NCBI GenBank assembly: GCA_033026295.1
Contig: CM065175.1
Location: 23,756,837 to 23,820,836, forward strand
DNA length: 64,000 nucleotides
Reading direction: 5' to 3'
Origin: Channa striata
Lineage: Eukaryota > Chordata > Actinopteri > Anabantiformes > Channidae
The translations under genes and the position numbers were made by a program. Positions within the stretch are counted from its first letter, which is position 1; the number at the start of each line of letters is the position of its first letter. Below are positions 11,713 through 24,500 of this stretch, piece by piece. The notes beneath the pieces were generated by a model. It had not been told where the DNA came from and ran no database searches. It worked only from the letters and a program-made list of their open reading frames with translations.

Positions 11713-12971
11713 GTAAGATGGAGGGTTAAGTAATGGGAACCAAAGTCCGTACAAAGAAAACATTAAAGAAAACTCCGGAGTTTGTCGTCTTTCAAGAAGA
11801 AACGTTTGGCCACAGGCAGCTGTGGAAGAAGTATTCAGTCATTTAGCAGATGCTTCTAATAAATACAAATCTTGGGATTGAACATCTTTCCCAAAGAAAC
11901 TTTGACACACTGGACTGAAGGAGCCGAGGACTGAACTGCTGGTTCCGTCAGTGGATGATCCTGAACCACAACCGTATAATCTGCTTCACTACAAGCAGGA
12001 GTCCGCATTAAAAATACTTTCAGCAAAAAAATCAAATCCAGCTGCAGGTATTCGCCCATTATTTGGTGAGGAATTTAGACGTTTTGGAATTAATAAAGAC
12101 AATAATCCAGCAACATTAGACAAAGAAGATCATGTTTGCAGGTGCTGTTCAGTGCTTTCAACCTCAAACTGAAGTCTCGATTCATTTCTTCCAGCTGTTT
12201 CCAGGTGATAAAGTTAAAGTGTCTGTGTGTCCGTCTCTTTCACAAACAGTAAGATACAGTGGGCAGGAAACACTGACATCCTGCTGATGCTGCTTTATGA
12301 AACCCTAACCTGTTCACTCATCTTACAACTTTCACTTCGGGTGGAATAGTCGGAGTGAAACAGGCCAATTAGTTTAGAAAGACACAAATCTGTCCTACTT
12401 AAAGGCAAACAGACTGCACCCAGTGTTCGTCTCCTCTCCAGCAAAATCACTCTTTTCTCAAGGTGACATTTCAAAATTACAGCCCAATCAGGAAGCTACT
12501 TTCACAATGTTGTTTCCGAGCCCAGACTGGTTTTGTTGTATAAATCCAACTGAAAACAAAATGAGAAAACACAACAAAGATCTTTAGTCTCAACAAATTT
12601 TATAACAATATTTTCTCATGAACACAGAATGTAAAACACCTCAGAGCTTCTGTTTGTCCTTTTTTTAAAATTTCAATTTAATTTTTTAAAATAGCACAAT
12701 TATGTTGTGTTTTTGTATATTATTGCATGATGTTATTAATTTATTTACAAGTAAGAAGGTGGAAGGTGACGGTCTTTTGGACATAAATATTCTAAACTTA
12801 GATTTGGGCTGGAAACAACAGAAACCAGAGATCTGCAGGATTCACTGGCTTCGATCTAAATATTTGAACTGTTTTGAAGGGATAAAACATTTGAAACATT
12901 ATAAACTGTACAGTCTATGTGCACTACATCATTAACTGCTGTTCATTTGTGTTTCATGCTTTTACTGACAG

Positions 12972-12974
12972 TGA
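12972..12974 (+). other. Stop-codon exon start of the vmo1 second copy
   Basis: The acceptor tactgacag (ending at 12971) is followed by TGA, exactly as in unit A. The downstream AATAAA of unit A is not kept: the matching position reads caatgaaaaa. The nearest AATAAA on this strand is about 13827, with another in 'ttaataaag' shortly after, so a transcript would need a longer 3' UTR. Confidence 0.55.
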
Positions 12975-13147
12975 TCGTCAGGTGAGAAGCTGGATCCCCG
13001 ACATCTTCAGCAGCCTGAACATAAAGACGACAATGAAAAAAACGACTCCCACTCCTTGTAATGCTTCATCAAAACCTGAAGAGTCCAGTGTTGTTCCAAT
13101 TCCTTTCTTTATACTAATGCAAATATGTATCAAGCTCAACGTTTCCA

Positions 13148-16100
13148 GCAGTGAAGCGACAGTTATTTGCTGGAACACGCAGCTCTCAAAGCAAAGTCAA
13201 GTGTCACTTTCAGCAGCAAAGACGACACGATTCTCCTCAAAGCTACTTTTTACATCACGTCACCCCCAACTTACCTTTCATCAGCACGAGTGCAGCATGT
13301 TTTCACATCCTGTCTAATGAACCAATGAGCTCACAGCAAAGTCCTAATAAGAGTGAGCACAAAACAGAGCCGCTGACACAGGCGTTTCCAAGAATTCCTG
13401 CTGGAACTGAGGTAATTAAGAAATGACAAGAGAGGGGTGTTAATTAATTTACAGTTTAAGGCCTGACAAAGGTTGATAAGACACCGATTGGCACACACAG
13501 AGGTAATTGTGCTAATTAATCGGTGAGTAGTTAATCTGCTAATACAGAGCGTGTACGCAGGGTTGGGAACGGAAGTTATCAAGCGCCGCAGTAATGCTTT
13601 TTAGATGATTTTGCAACTCAAGGCGAAATGATTACAGATACAGAGGACCTCGCTGTTATGGTGATGAATAACACTCATACTGACCTCACATCCAAGTTCA
13701 ATGTGTCCTTATTGACGTGCACGAGGTGTTCTGCTTGGAATATGGATATGCTAATATCAACCAGGAGGAGGCACCGACAAGAAACACAGCAGTGTGGGGG
13801 GTGAACCCAAAAACTAAAACCTCAAAAATAAATATTACATTTTAATAAAGCCTGAAAATGAGAAGAAAGTGTTCATTAATGCCGCAATACTTGCCAAGCT
13901 TCAATGCTAAACCTTTCCATTAAACGATATTCTGTAAGATTTTGCACTTATATAAAGATCATTCGTGTAAAATAATCTAGAACATTTGTTATGTTGCTGT
14001 CATAACATTGTTTGGTCTTGTTTAAAATGTTCACTCTTAATAAACAGTTTAAATAAGCATGGAATTATATTTCCCAGAGAGTGTGGAATAAAATTATTTT
14101 TAATGAGGGTACATTATTGTAATACAAATGCGTTTCAGCTTCCGTAAGAGTTAAAAAACAACAAACTTTAATGATGCTGCATCCAACATAACACAGTGTT
14201 TTGTTTGTTGTTTTGTTGTTTCCATTAGTTATTTTCAGTTAAATAATTGAAATGTGAAATAAGATATGATCACAACGCAATACTTTTTCAAACTTAAAGG
14301 AAAAAAATGAGTGAACTGACCTTTGTCGCTTTTATTTCATCTGAGACATATTACTAATGCAAAGAAGCTGGTGCCTAGAACATTTTTGTCATGTCACTTG
14401 ATTGATTACCGCCGTTACTGTAGTACAGATTCACTCAGTTACAGGCAAAGGTTGTGCATTCACAAAAGTGTCGGTGCCACAACATACAAAAGTCCATCAC
14501 TCATTATGCCAAATAATTTTGTCTTTATTGTATGTTTGGATAATAGTTACCAGTGCAATAATTTATCAGATTTAATAAGGTAATAATTATATTCCTTTAA
14601 TATTTACTTAGCAAATTTTGAACACTAAAGATAGTAAATGCAGTAAAAGGTGCAGTAAAACAATATTTTAGTTTGAAATCGGATGAAGTATAAATTTGCA
14701 TACTTAAAATAATAATACTTAAAATAAGTACAGTAATGTACTTTTTTTTTCCCATCACGGTTGATGAAGAATAATTTCAGCTCTAAACCCAAGAGGAGAA
14801 ACCGGTTTCTTGGGCATTTCGAAGCGTCGCTGCACATGAGACACTGGATGGCAGTGCTGCGTCAAGTGGGGCTCTAACTCACGCCTCACCAGAGCCGGTG
14901 ACTTTTATTGCACGGCACATCCAACAGAAACACCCCAGAGTGACTTTATGAGTGCGGTGAATTCTAGATCAATCAATTCAATAATGTTCAACGCTCGGCT
15001 TCACCTCTCACTGCAGCCCGGGGGCCCTTCTGGGCGCAAAGGCTTAAAATTTGCATTGAATCAACCTGAACCTCAACCTGAGCGCTGCTCCAGCGTCCTG
15101 TACTGCAATCATTAAAACAAAAGAACTTCATTATTTCAAACATGCTGCCCTCAGCAAGTCCTAGGGTGGAACCCCAGGTCATAAGTTTAATATCCAAACC
15201 AAAGGCTCGATGGGTTTTTGACCAGCTTAGCGGCTCGACAGTGGTCCCCAATCGGCTTCAAGAGCCATTAATGCCCCCTGCAGTGAGCAGGATGGATATG
15301 GTGTTTGTGGTTTTGGTTGAAGGCAAAGCCTTCCTCCTAATGACCTCCCACTCCCCTGGGCTCCAAGCTCATAAATTAAAGCCTAGATCATACTGGCTGT
15401 GTTGACTCAACTGTAAATATAGTTCAGTTCATAAACACCTTTGGGTTATTACCACGTCTGCCGGCTTGGCTTTTCTGTGCGAAATATTGATGCATGAAGA
15501 CAGTTTTGGGGCTGAATTGCATTGTTTTGATATGAGGGTGAAGTGAATGGTATTGTTGTGACGGTAGAATGCAATAACTATAAACCTGATCTATTCCACG
15601 AGGTTCCCACAGTAATGAAGGTAATAACCGGATGGAGCAGATTTTAAAAAATGAGCTCCAAACCCAGTGGTCTGGGTGGACAATTCTCATTTCCCTGCAG
15701 CATTCTGCCTCGTTTTGTATTTCCACCATGTGCTCACTGGGCTGAGGCTGTAATTTCCCCTTTCGCGGGCAGAATGGACCGTCCTTGTAGCTACACCAGC
15801 ACATTTCGAAGAACTTGTTTCTGCTGGTTAATGACACAGAGCCAGCCGGAGCACCTGACGAGGGGCAGCCGTTGTGTCGGCTGATTGTCAGGGCCGCAAA
15901 AGCGGCCGTGGAGCTCGAGTCGGATCTTGATTCCTCACCTCGTGCATCCTGAAAGGCTGTTAATTTCACACCAAGTGCATATGAAATCTTTAATGTCAAT
16001 TTCAAGTGCAGATAATGTTTGTTGTGCATTCTAATTTAAAAACATGTTTCTTTGAGTTTTTATTCACAATTTTAGCAAATACAGCAAGCGTTTAGGCAAA

Positions 16101-19100
16101 TTCATGACGTTTCCCATTTTTCTTTGATATATATCACATAATACTATTTTTATCAACTGGTATTCTTTAAGTTTAAGTCTCTTAGACTTAGTTTCAACTA
16201 AACACTCACAGGCTCATATGTTCAGAAAAAAAAGTTGTTGCCTGCTATGATGATTCCTAATGTTCATCTTGCATGTTTCCAATGGAAGAAGATGCAAAGA
16301 CAGAAGCTGAAACCGGGAAGTCCCTTATTGGATTACGTCAGCGACAGACAGTAAATCAGAAAGTGTTCTGCTAATCCATTAATTGTTTAGGGCCATTTTA
16401 ATCCTGTATTATCTGGAGCTAAAGGATGATTCCTGGCAAAAGCTTTGTGCTGCCCTAAACCCCAACAAAAGAAGCAAGGAGACGTGTACACATTAAATAT
16501 AAATCATTTTATAATATACAAATTGTACAGATGTCATGAACAATAGGAACGTGGACATACTCGGGATAGCAAAGATAAAGAATCATTTTTCTTCCTCGAT
16601 AGCAAACACTGCTATTCAAGTGACAACAGCACACGATCAGAGATAATCAACATTCAAAATGGCAGCCAGTGGTGACAGAAAACTAACATCGGAGACCAGA
16701 AAAATGAAGAATCCGTCTTCCAGAGGCTGTGAGAGCAAGCTAAAGTGACAACACAGAGGGGAAAAAGATGGCATCCTATTGTATCATGTTCTGCCCATTT
16801 CAAATCATAGTAGCACACAGGAAATGAACCGTTACATTTTATTTTTTACAGCGTTACCAAGAACAATTGCACCGGCACCACTACTGAGGCTCAGAGACAA
16901 TTATGCTGATACAGCGACAGGAACGTGTATTTCACCCTTTTGTTTTACACGAATAGGCGGCGGGGGGCTGCAGATGTATATTTAAGCCGAACATTAGTCA
17001 AGGGTCCCCTTCTTTTCACGGAAGGCTACGTTAACACGGTTCAGCATCATTTAACTGATGAATGTCAGATCCTGCCATCCTGCCGTGTGTGTTTTCCTTT
17101 TTATTTTTTGTGATAGCAGACGGGGAAAAAAAAACCCCACAGTCCCTGGAGTGGACTCATGTCAGAGGTTAGACTGCACAGCGACCAGTCAGCTCTTATC
17201 AGGGCGAGCTGGAGCTGCGAAGGCCGCGGCCTCAGGTATGATGGGCGGATATATGGCTGGTTTGTAACTTTTGTCAAGGTTACGATCATCCGTGTTTGTG
17301 CATGAGCGACTGGAATGTGCGAGTCCAAAAAGAAAACTGCTCCCCTTGGATAAAGTGTGTTCACAGGACAGGAGGGAATAACTGTCACGGTTTCAGGTTG
17401 AAAAAAAAAAAAAAGCTGTGAAATAAATTCATATTCATAAAGCTGACAGATGACAGTTAAATGGTTATTTTGACACGTGGGAGAATGAAGAAATTGATTA
17501 AATCTAATGAAATAAGTTGACCGGGATTCAGTAGGGAAAATTCTCAAATATTTATAATGATCCCATCAGCTATCAAAAGCTGTCTTTCATAATTTATTTT
17601 TGTCAGAGTCTGACTAACGTGTGAAAGTGACAGCTGAGCGTTATTAGCTCCCGAGCAGCTCGGATGCAAGAGGCAGCATAAAATATTTCTTGAATACAAT
17701 AAGTGCTTATTAAAGCTCAAAGACGCAAAAGCTAAAAGCAGCTGAGAGAATGAAGGAAAAACAAAACAAAGGGGAAAACATCACAGAGAATAATCTGGTA
17801 TGACTTCATATCCTAATTTTGTATCAGAGTGGTTATTTGTCATGTGCTCGTGCAAATTCCTGTGTACAGCTGTGGAAAACCCATTGTGGCTCAAAACGTG
17901 ACCCTTGACCTTCTCTGCCATTAGCAGTGACCTCAGGCACACAGGTCTGGGCTTCGTCGAAGAGGAGGGCGAGAGGACAAGGAGCATATGTTTCAGGGGG
18001 TCACGCGGGCTGCGACCCCCCTCAGTTCAAAACCAACATCAGCCCTTGGGAGGTAGCTCGAAGCGTCAGTCAGAAAAAAAAAACATTTTAGTGGAACAGC
18101 AGAGGCAACACAAATCCCACAATTACAAAAAGGAAAAAAAAGTTCAAAACATCTCAAAAAATAAATCCCAAATGTTTTACCTTCATAGAGACAAACACGT
18201 CGGCTTTTTTAATCCCCTCACTGTAAATTCCAGTAATAAAACAGGGAACAACAGCTTCAAAATACCAACACTGACTGCAGCAAAACTTTCCAGAATGACT
18301 AGAACAAACATATAACACTTAAATCACCATTGTGCCTCTAAAAGACATGTCTAATAGCAGATTGTGGGCCATGTACAGTATAGTTATAAGGCTAAACTGG
18401 TCACAGTTAGTTTTATATTCTACTCTACACAAATACATTTGTCATTTTACATTGAAAAGAAACAAAAATCTCAGCGGCGGGTGGATCAATCCCCCCTGAA
18501 AAGAGAGCACTTGTTCATCAATAGTAAGTCGGCAATCCATCTTACGTTTGTGTAAATGAAGAGTTTCATCTGCGGGAGGAGACGCTTCTCCTGACCCACG
18601 TGTCGTCTGTTCTCTTCTGAACGAAAACCCAAATCGTTACAAATTAGCGGCCGTTTAAAACAGCAGGTAGTTCATGTTCAACGTTTCAACACGGACGTTT
18701 TCTGACACACTTTAGGATAAAGTGCGCGTGAGTGTGTTTGTGTGTAATTTCCCTACAAAACGTTTCGCATTTTCAACACAAACTATTTCTCCTCAGTGCA
18801 AATGATTCCACGTGACATCACCTTTAATCAGAAGGCTGTTCGCTTGACACGTTGAGGTGTTTTGCTGTCAATACTCCCCCCCCCGTCCCCCTTTCCCCGT
18901 CCCAACCCCACAGTGACCTCCATTATAAATGCATGATTCCTGACAGATACCCCACTGACAAAATCCATTAGTGAACTAATGAGTACTCCACCAGGAGCGG
19001 CGGCACCTCCCTCCCCCTCGGTTGCCCGTTCGGAATGGAACGCTACACAGCGCCATGAAACAGCACATTACGACTTGGTTATTGTCAGAAATTATGTCTG

Positions 19101-19190
19101 GTAAGAGGTGCTTAAAGAGCTGGAGGTAAAATAATGAAGGAAATCTCAACGGGGAACGTGAGAAGCAAAAGAGCGTTACTTCAAATGGAC
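13148..19190. other. Intergenic region between the vmo1 duplication and the rftn1 3' end
   Basis: No confident gene. The region separates two convergent genes. It includes a 201-codon open frame on the minus strand (15424-16029) with no recognisable domain, and moderately complex DNA at 15000-16000 that could be a conserved noncoding element. A C-rich run lies near 18878-18902. Confidence 0.5.
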
Positions 19191-20872
19191 CTATTTATTT
19201 CTTTTATTTGACTTTTCTATGTCCCGTGGTTGTTCTCTTTCACTCTCAACTGCTTTCTTTGTCTCACTTTCTCCCTCGCAGTCTTCGGTTTTGGTCTCGG
19301 TAAACAACAAGCTTCGGCCCGCTTCGTTTCCACACCGATAAGTGCATTGCTTGTGGCCGTTCACTAGAAATGTTCTGTAATTAAAAAAAGCAACTTTGCA
19401 CAGAAACAAATCCTCACTCCCGCACGAAAAAGCTGAACAGGTGCATCTAAGCATGTGTTTTGACATTCTGTATGCAAGGCGAGCTCAGCCCGCCACGCCG
19501 ACGAGTGATTATCGGCTCTCTTTGAAGCACTTGACGGCTTAGAGCTCAGCGTAAACAATGATCTCTGCACCCTACTTTGGATTGCCTGTCGCAACAAACG
19601 CCTTTCCCATCACCTCCGCCGGTGTTCGCCAAGCTCCCTCCACGTCACAACTTACCTACAGCACACAAAACGACTGAACGGGACACGGGGATACACTCTG
19701 TGATCACGTCGGACACTTGTCTGAGCGCGTCTGCCTTTACGTTGTCATTCTCACGGACGGGGCCTGTGTCCTGTCAGTGGCTCCACAGTCAGGCAAAAGT
19801 ACCTTCTTTAACAGGTGCTACTGTACATGTCGACAAACCTGTCAGACAAGACGAGGACAGCTCACAATGTTCTGCTGTCCCCATTCTAACTGTGGGAAGG
19901 CAACAATATACATCACAGTTGTTTGTTAGGTGGTTTAATGCCTAATTTGAGAAGTTGCAAGGTAATATCAAACTCGTTGTTGTCAATAATTATGCAACAC
20001 TTTTTACCCACTTTTTAACGGTTCCCTAATTCATCCCTGTTGCGGAGTGAAATATGTGGTTCCAGACGTGCGTAATATTTGCAGGGGCATTAGTCAGTCA
20101 CAGAGGCTCTGCTGGCATTTTTCTGTCTTCTCTTTCCTATAATAATGTTGTCAGGATTGTGCCTCATTTCCTTTAAAGGAAGGCTCTTATGACAATCTGG
20201 CTTTGTTGCTGAAGGGGTAATAAGCTCACAGATTATTGGTTACCATTAACGCCCAGCTCATAGCTGAATGCAAACCGTTGGTCTTTTTTTTGCACAGGTT
20301 TTGCTCTGGACGTTTAGATAAAAGTTGCTGTACGTTGCAACGTAGCCAATAAGACAGGAAATCTCATTATCTTTGCTGATGGTCAACTGCTCGAATTCTG
20401 TCGTATTTGTTATTCCTGTGCCCTCAAGAACAACTCCACAAACCCTGCTCTGAATTACACGGTTTCACTGCAGATGTATCCTGGACTTTTAATTGGTGCT
20501 CGATATTCTTAAGTAAAAAAAAAAAAAAAAAACTCTTTCCCTGCCCTTTGCGATCAAGGCATTATTCTAGATATTCAGCCCTCATCAAGTTATTCCAGTG
20601 ACACCACATTGACCATCAATCCCAGTTTCAGATACATTCAGTATGTGTGGTTATACAGTAGGACTGATATCTGCAGTTTTATGAAATCATTCTGTAGCTA
20701 CTCTGTGGCAGGCTGTGGGAGATCGTCTAGGAACGACGGCTCGGACAATGCTGCAGCAATGCCCATCAAAGCCCCGGTAATTTGGATCAGGGACAACACT
20801 GTTAATCAGTTCTTAATTTGGGGAATTTAAGAGGTAGGGTGGGAGAAAACCTTGACCTGCGACTACTTGAGG
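19190..20872 (-). other. rftn1: Probable rftn1 3' UTR
   Basis: About 1.7 kb from the stop codon to the first pair of AATAAA hexamers on the minus strand (plus-strand tttatt at 19194-19199 and 19203-19208). It carries a plus-strand A run near 20516-20532. The extent is inferred only from the poly(A) hexamers. Confidence 0.35.
19194..19208 (-). promoter_or_regulatory. rftn1: Two candidate poly(A) signals for rftn1
   Basis: Two AATAAA hexamers on the minus strand, three bases apart, are the first I find downstream of the rftn1 stop. More hexamers occur further on, so actual usage is uncertain. Confidence 0.35.
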
Positions 20873-21502
20873 CTACTCCAGAGTCTCCTCTGGGCTTTGA
20901 TTAGTCACTTGTAAATCTGCCACGACCCCCTTGGAGTTGACCTCCACACTTGGTGGTTCTTCTGGCTTGTGTTTGGTCGCGCTTTCTTTGCCATCATCTT
21001 TCTCGTCATCTGTCTCGACGCCATTTTCAATCACAGCTTTAACTTCTGCTCCGCGTTGGTCCTCCTTTTCTTTGGTCTTGCTCGATGTTGCGGCAGTCGC
21101 ACCGGCTTCTGCCACTTCCTGGACTTCTCCGTTTTCTTTTAATCCTTCCCCATCCAGTGTTATTTTTTCTTCTTCTGTGCCATTCTCTGCTCCTTTGTCT
21201 TTTTGCTCAGCTCCTCCATCTTTCTTTTTGACAGTTTCTATGCTGACTTCAATCCCATCATCAATCTTTCTATCTTTCTCACACCTCACTTCCTTCACTT
21301 CTGGTGTCTCATTTTCTCTCGCGGACTGCGTTGGATTCCCCCTCTCATCCTTGCTCTCCTCGACCTCTTTCTCAGCCTTTTCTCTGTCATCAAGTATTTT
21401 GGGATCTTCTCCATCAGTTTTTGTTTTTTTCTTCTTTTTGTTTTTCGCTGTGTCTTTGATGCAGTTCTTGTTGGCCTTGTTCCGGGTTTTGAAGATCAGT
21501 TT
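20873..21502 (-). CDS. rftn1: rftn1 last coding exon: charged C-terminal tail and stop
   Basis: 209 codons and TAG, after acceptor taattttgcag. The start KLIFKTRNKANKN continues the core; a polybasic cluster (KNKKKKKTK) follows at about residues 20-28, then about 180 residues dominated by Glu, Lys and Asp with no predicted fold. Family C-termini are also long, charged and poorly conserved. The open frame continues 5' through the acceptor to 21547, but homology and phase fix the exon start at 21502. The polybasic patch could help membrane binding (inference). Confidence 0.88.
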   Translation of the reverse strand, partial: KLIFKTRNKANKNCIKDTAKNKKKKKTKTDGEDPKILDDREKAEKEVEESKDERGNPTQSARENETPEVKEVRCEKDRKIDDGIEVSIETVKKKDGGAEQKDKGAENGTEEEKITLDGEGLKENGEVQEVAEAGATAATSSKTKEKEDQRGAEVKAVIENGVETDDEKDDGKESATKHKPEEPPSVEVNSKGVVADLQVTNQSPEETLE

Positions 21503-24500
21503 CTGCAAAATTAGCATTAGAATGTGAGTGGAATGCATTGCAGCCATCGTAGCCTTTTAAACATGCTTTCAGGCACAAAGCATTACACACAGACTTAATT
21601 AAGAATGGATCATAGTGGATCTAATTTTGCACTGGGATAACTAGCAAATTCAAATACGTCTTATTGATGCAGAGAAGGAAATTGGGGCCATTTTGAGTGG
21701 AGTTATTAGTGGCCTCAAGGCCTTTCGTCTGGCCAAACAAACAGGCAAAAAATTTATTGCAGTCCCATGCAATATGTCCTACAATTACTTGAAGAGCATC
21801 TGCGGGGTTCTATGCACTGCAGGGCTATAGGAAACAGAGATAAACGGAGAAGAAACGGGCATAGAAATCTTGTTAACGCAAGCAATTCTTGGGGCTCTAG
21901 GGCTTATTAAATTTGTTGTTAGGATGGCAGTTTGAATTCAGGTCATAGACAGCATCAACATGGATTCATTCCACTGTGGACAAAGGTTGGTTTTAGAGGT
22001 TATCTCCACTATTCAGGGTCACGAAGAAAGCATTACCAGCCGGCTTCCACACACATCACATTTTCCTGTTGCTGGAGGATTCTCGAAATCTCAAAACAGA
22101 CCATGGTTTGGTCACATTTGTCCCGTGCCGTGTGTGTTTTTCTACTTAAAACAAAAACTGCTGTGGACGTGGAGGGGGCAAAAGGTGAGGCTGGAGATTT
22201 GGCAAGCAGGCGACCGACCAACTGGCGGGAGACCTCACATTAGCTAATAAACATGAAGAAGACAGTAAGATTATTTACCTTGGATTCCCGACTCTTTCGG
22301 TTCAAGACGGGCCTTTGCAGGAAAACGATCTGTTTGGTGGACAGACTTCCATCACTAGAAGACGACAGAGAAGGAAAAGGGAGAAGATCAAATGAAAGTC
22401 AAGGCAACTCAACAAGATGATCATGCTAATTAAACACAACTTAAATGACTCTACAATACAAGTATGGGAGAGATGAATGTTTTCACACTTTTAAAAACAA
22501 TTTTCCAAAAAACGACTGATTTATGGTTGCTGCAAAACTCCCAGATAACACTTTTTCTGACCTTCCTTCGAGATAGTCGGGCGATTGCAGGCCACCGCTC
22601 GTGCTTCACACTCTTATCTTACACCTGACAGAATATGGGCCCGGAATCTTTGCTGTTGTCATCTGTCAGTGTCATTTCGTTTGAACTGTGCGTGTCGCAG
22701 AGAGGCTGATTTTTAAACCCTCCTCTGCTCCTCAGAACATGGTTCTCCTCTCTTTCCCAGCACGTACTCCTCCGTCCCGTGCACATCACACTCGTGCAGC
22801 GAGAAGGATAATCTGCACAAGTGCTGGTGCTGACAGATTAATCGTGGCAGGAAATGCAGATTCATTTCTGGGTGGTCTTCTTGTTTCGCGCTGCCTCTCC
22901 TTTTCATAACCCGTTCTGCTCCCAATAACTAGCTGCCTGCTCGGTTGTACCAGTCTGCTTTTATCCCAGGTGACAGCCTGATTGGTGACAGTTTTATTGT
23001 TTGTTTCTGCTTCACTCCTTCTACTTCTCTTTTGCTATTATTGGACGTGGCTTAAAAGGAGACATGTTCTGCTGTGCTGCTGTCTGACACAAGCTCAATA
23101 ACACATGCGCACACACACGCACAAAGTTTAGATGCCGTCTTAAGTTAAGCTGCCTGCTCAACCTTGCACATGAGAAAAGATGGCGCGTTTATGGCGGCTG
23201 CAAACCCCTTAAAAGCCTTCTACAAATCTTCCCTCACCCAACATCCAATGGACTTTCAACTCATCCTGCACAAAGCTTAAACCACCCAAAACCCACCGCG
23301 GCTTCTTTTTCCATCGCCTCCTCATGAGCTATGTTCCGCTGGACAGTTTCCTGGTTAGTAAAAGCTGAAAACTAAGCGGAGTTCCCACGTGAAGCCCCAA
23401 CCCATTAGGCCAGAAAGTAGAAGATGGCTTAGAAAATTACAGGCCTTTACTGAACCTGCTTCTGGATGTCAGTGTCAGCTGCACGATTACACGTAGAACC
23501 TGAAGCCATATAGAGCAGCGATGGCCTGTGTGGGCGAACGTACCGATCGGTGCCTTTGTCTTCAGGCAACAAATGCAAAACTGCAAAAGTGAAATTGAGA
23601 TGCTGCCCTTTCTCCAAAAAAACGGAGATGTGCTGCTTGATTACGTTTTAAGTATCCCTGCAACAGCAATAATGAACTAATTTATCTGAACCTTCTTGTT
23701 GTCTGGTTGTGTGCTCGCTTGTCCCATAGTTAATGTAGAAAGATTCACATTTACTGTAGTTAATGGCTCTAAAATGTAATTACCATCTCCATTAATTGAA
23801 TGCGGCAAACATGAATGCATGCTCTGAGACAACTACATGAATTAATGTTGTGTGGAGAGTGCTGCCGTGCACAAGTTAGCAGTAATTTCAGACGCCGCTG
23901 AGATCGCTGACACTTATCCGACCCCTCCAGATGAAGTGCAGCCCGCAAAGCCTGACTGCAAAAAAGGGCGCGTTTGAAAATGTGCTATTTAAAAATGAAG
24001 GAGTCAACGGCACAAAAACAAGTGTAATGAGTATTGCTAATCTGAAATAGATAATCAACCATTATTTCAGTGCTCAACATGTTTTCGAGACAGGGAGAGA
24101 AATGAGCTCTGTTTTGTACTGTATCTAGGCCGGCTCTGATTAATTAGCCATGTTGTGCTGTTGTGTTGTGGCATTTTGAAAGAGAGGAGAGAGGGAGGGA
24201 AGACGGGGAGGAAAAAAACAATGGATGAAAACAGAGAGGTAATTAATCAGCTGGGTTATGAAAAAGCGGCAGACGAGACCAGCTGAGGTGGTGGCAGAGC
24301 CAACAATCGGTCAGTGTGCTGATGGAAACGCGCGCTTTATCAGAATGACAGATCACAACATATTATTAAAGCAGGGCCTCGCATTTTTCAAATCGCTATT
24401 TCCACTCGAGCGTGCGCACCGACAGACCTACTGTATTGCTGGCTTTAATCGGGCCTCCTCCTTTCCACGCAGCTGCGAAAAGGAGCCTTCTGAAGTGAGA

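Larger units (their letters stand above)
9970..13147 (+). repeat. Tandem segmental duplication, unit B (promoter and exons 1-2 deleted)
   Basis: Direct-orientation partner of 4690-9088, offset by about 5.3 kb at its 5' end. Homology runs to about 11143, then jumps from the equivalent of about 6055 in unit A to about 7999. That marks a deletion of roughly 1.9 kb that removed the TATA box, exon 1, intron 1 and exon 2. The counterpart of intron 3 is about 960 bp longer than in unit A. Junctions are read by eye and may be off by tens of bases. Confidence 0.85.

Noticed and set aside
20931..21527. 198-codon plus-strand frame (and 103-codon frame at 21203-21514)
   Set aside because: Antisense shadow of the Lys/Glu-rich last exon of rftn1; the Ser/Phe-rich product simply mirrors GAA/GAG/AAG codons.
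21503..21547. 5' extension of the last rftn1 exon to an ATG at 21547
   Set aside because: A consensus acceptor (taattttgcag) and the phase 0 join to the preceding exon show that this part is intron.
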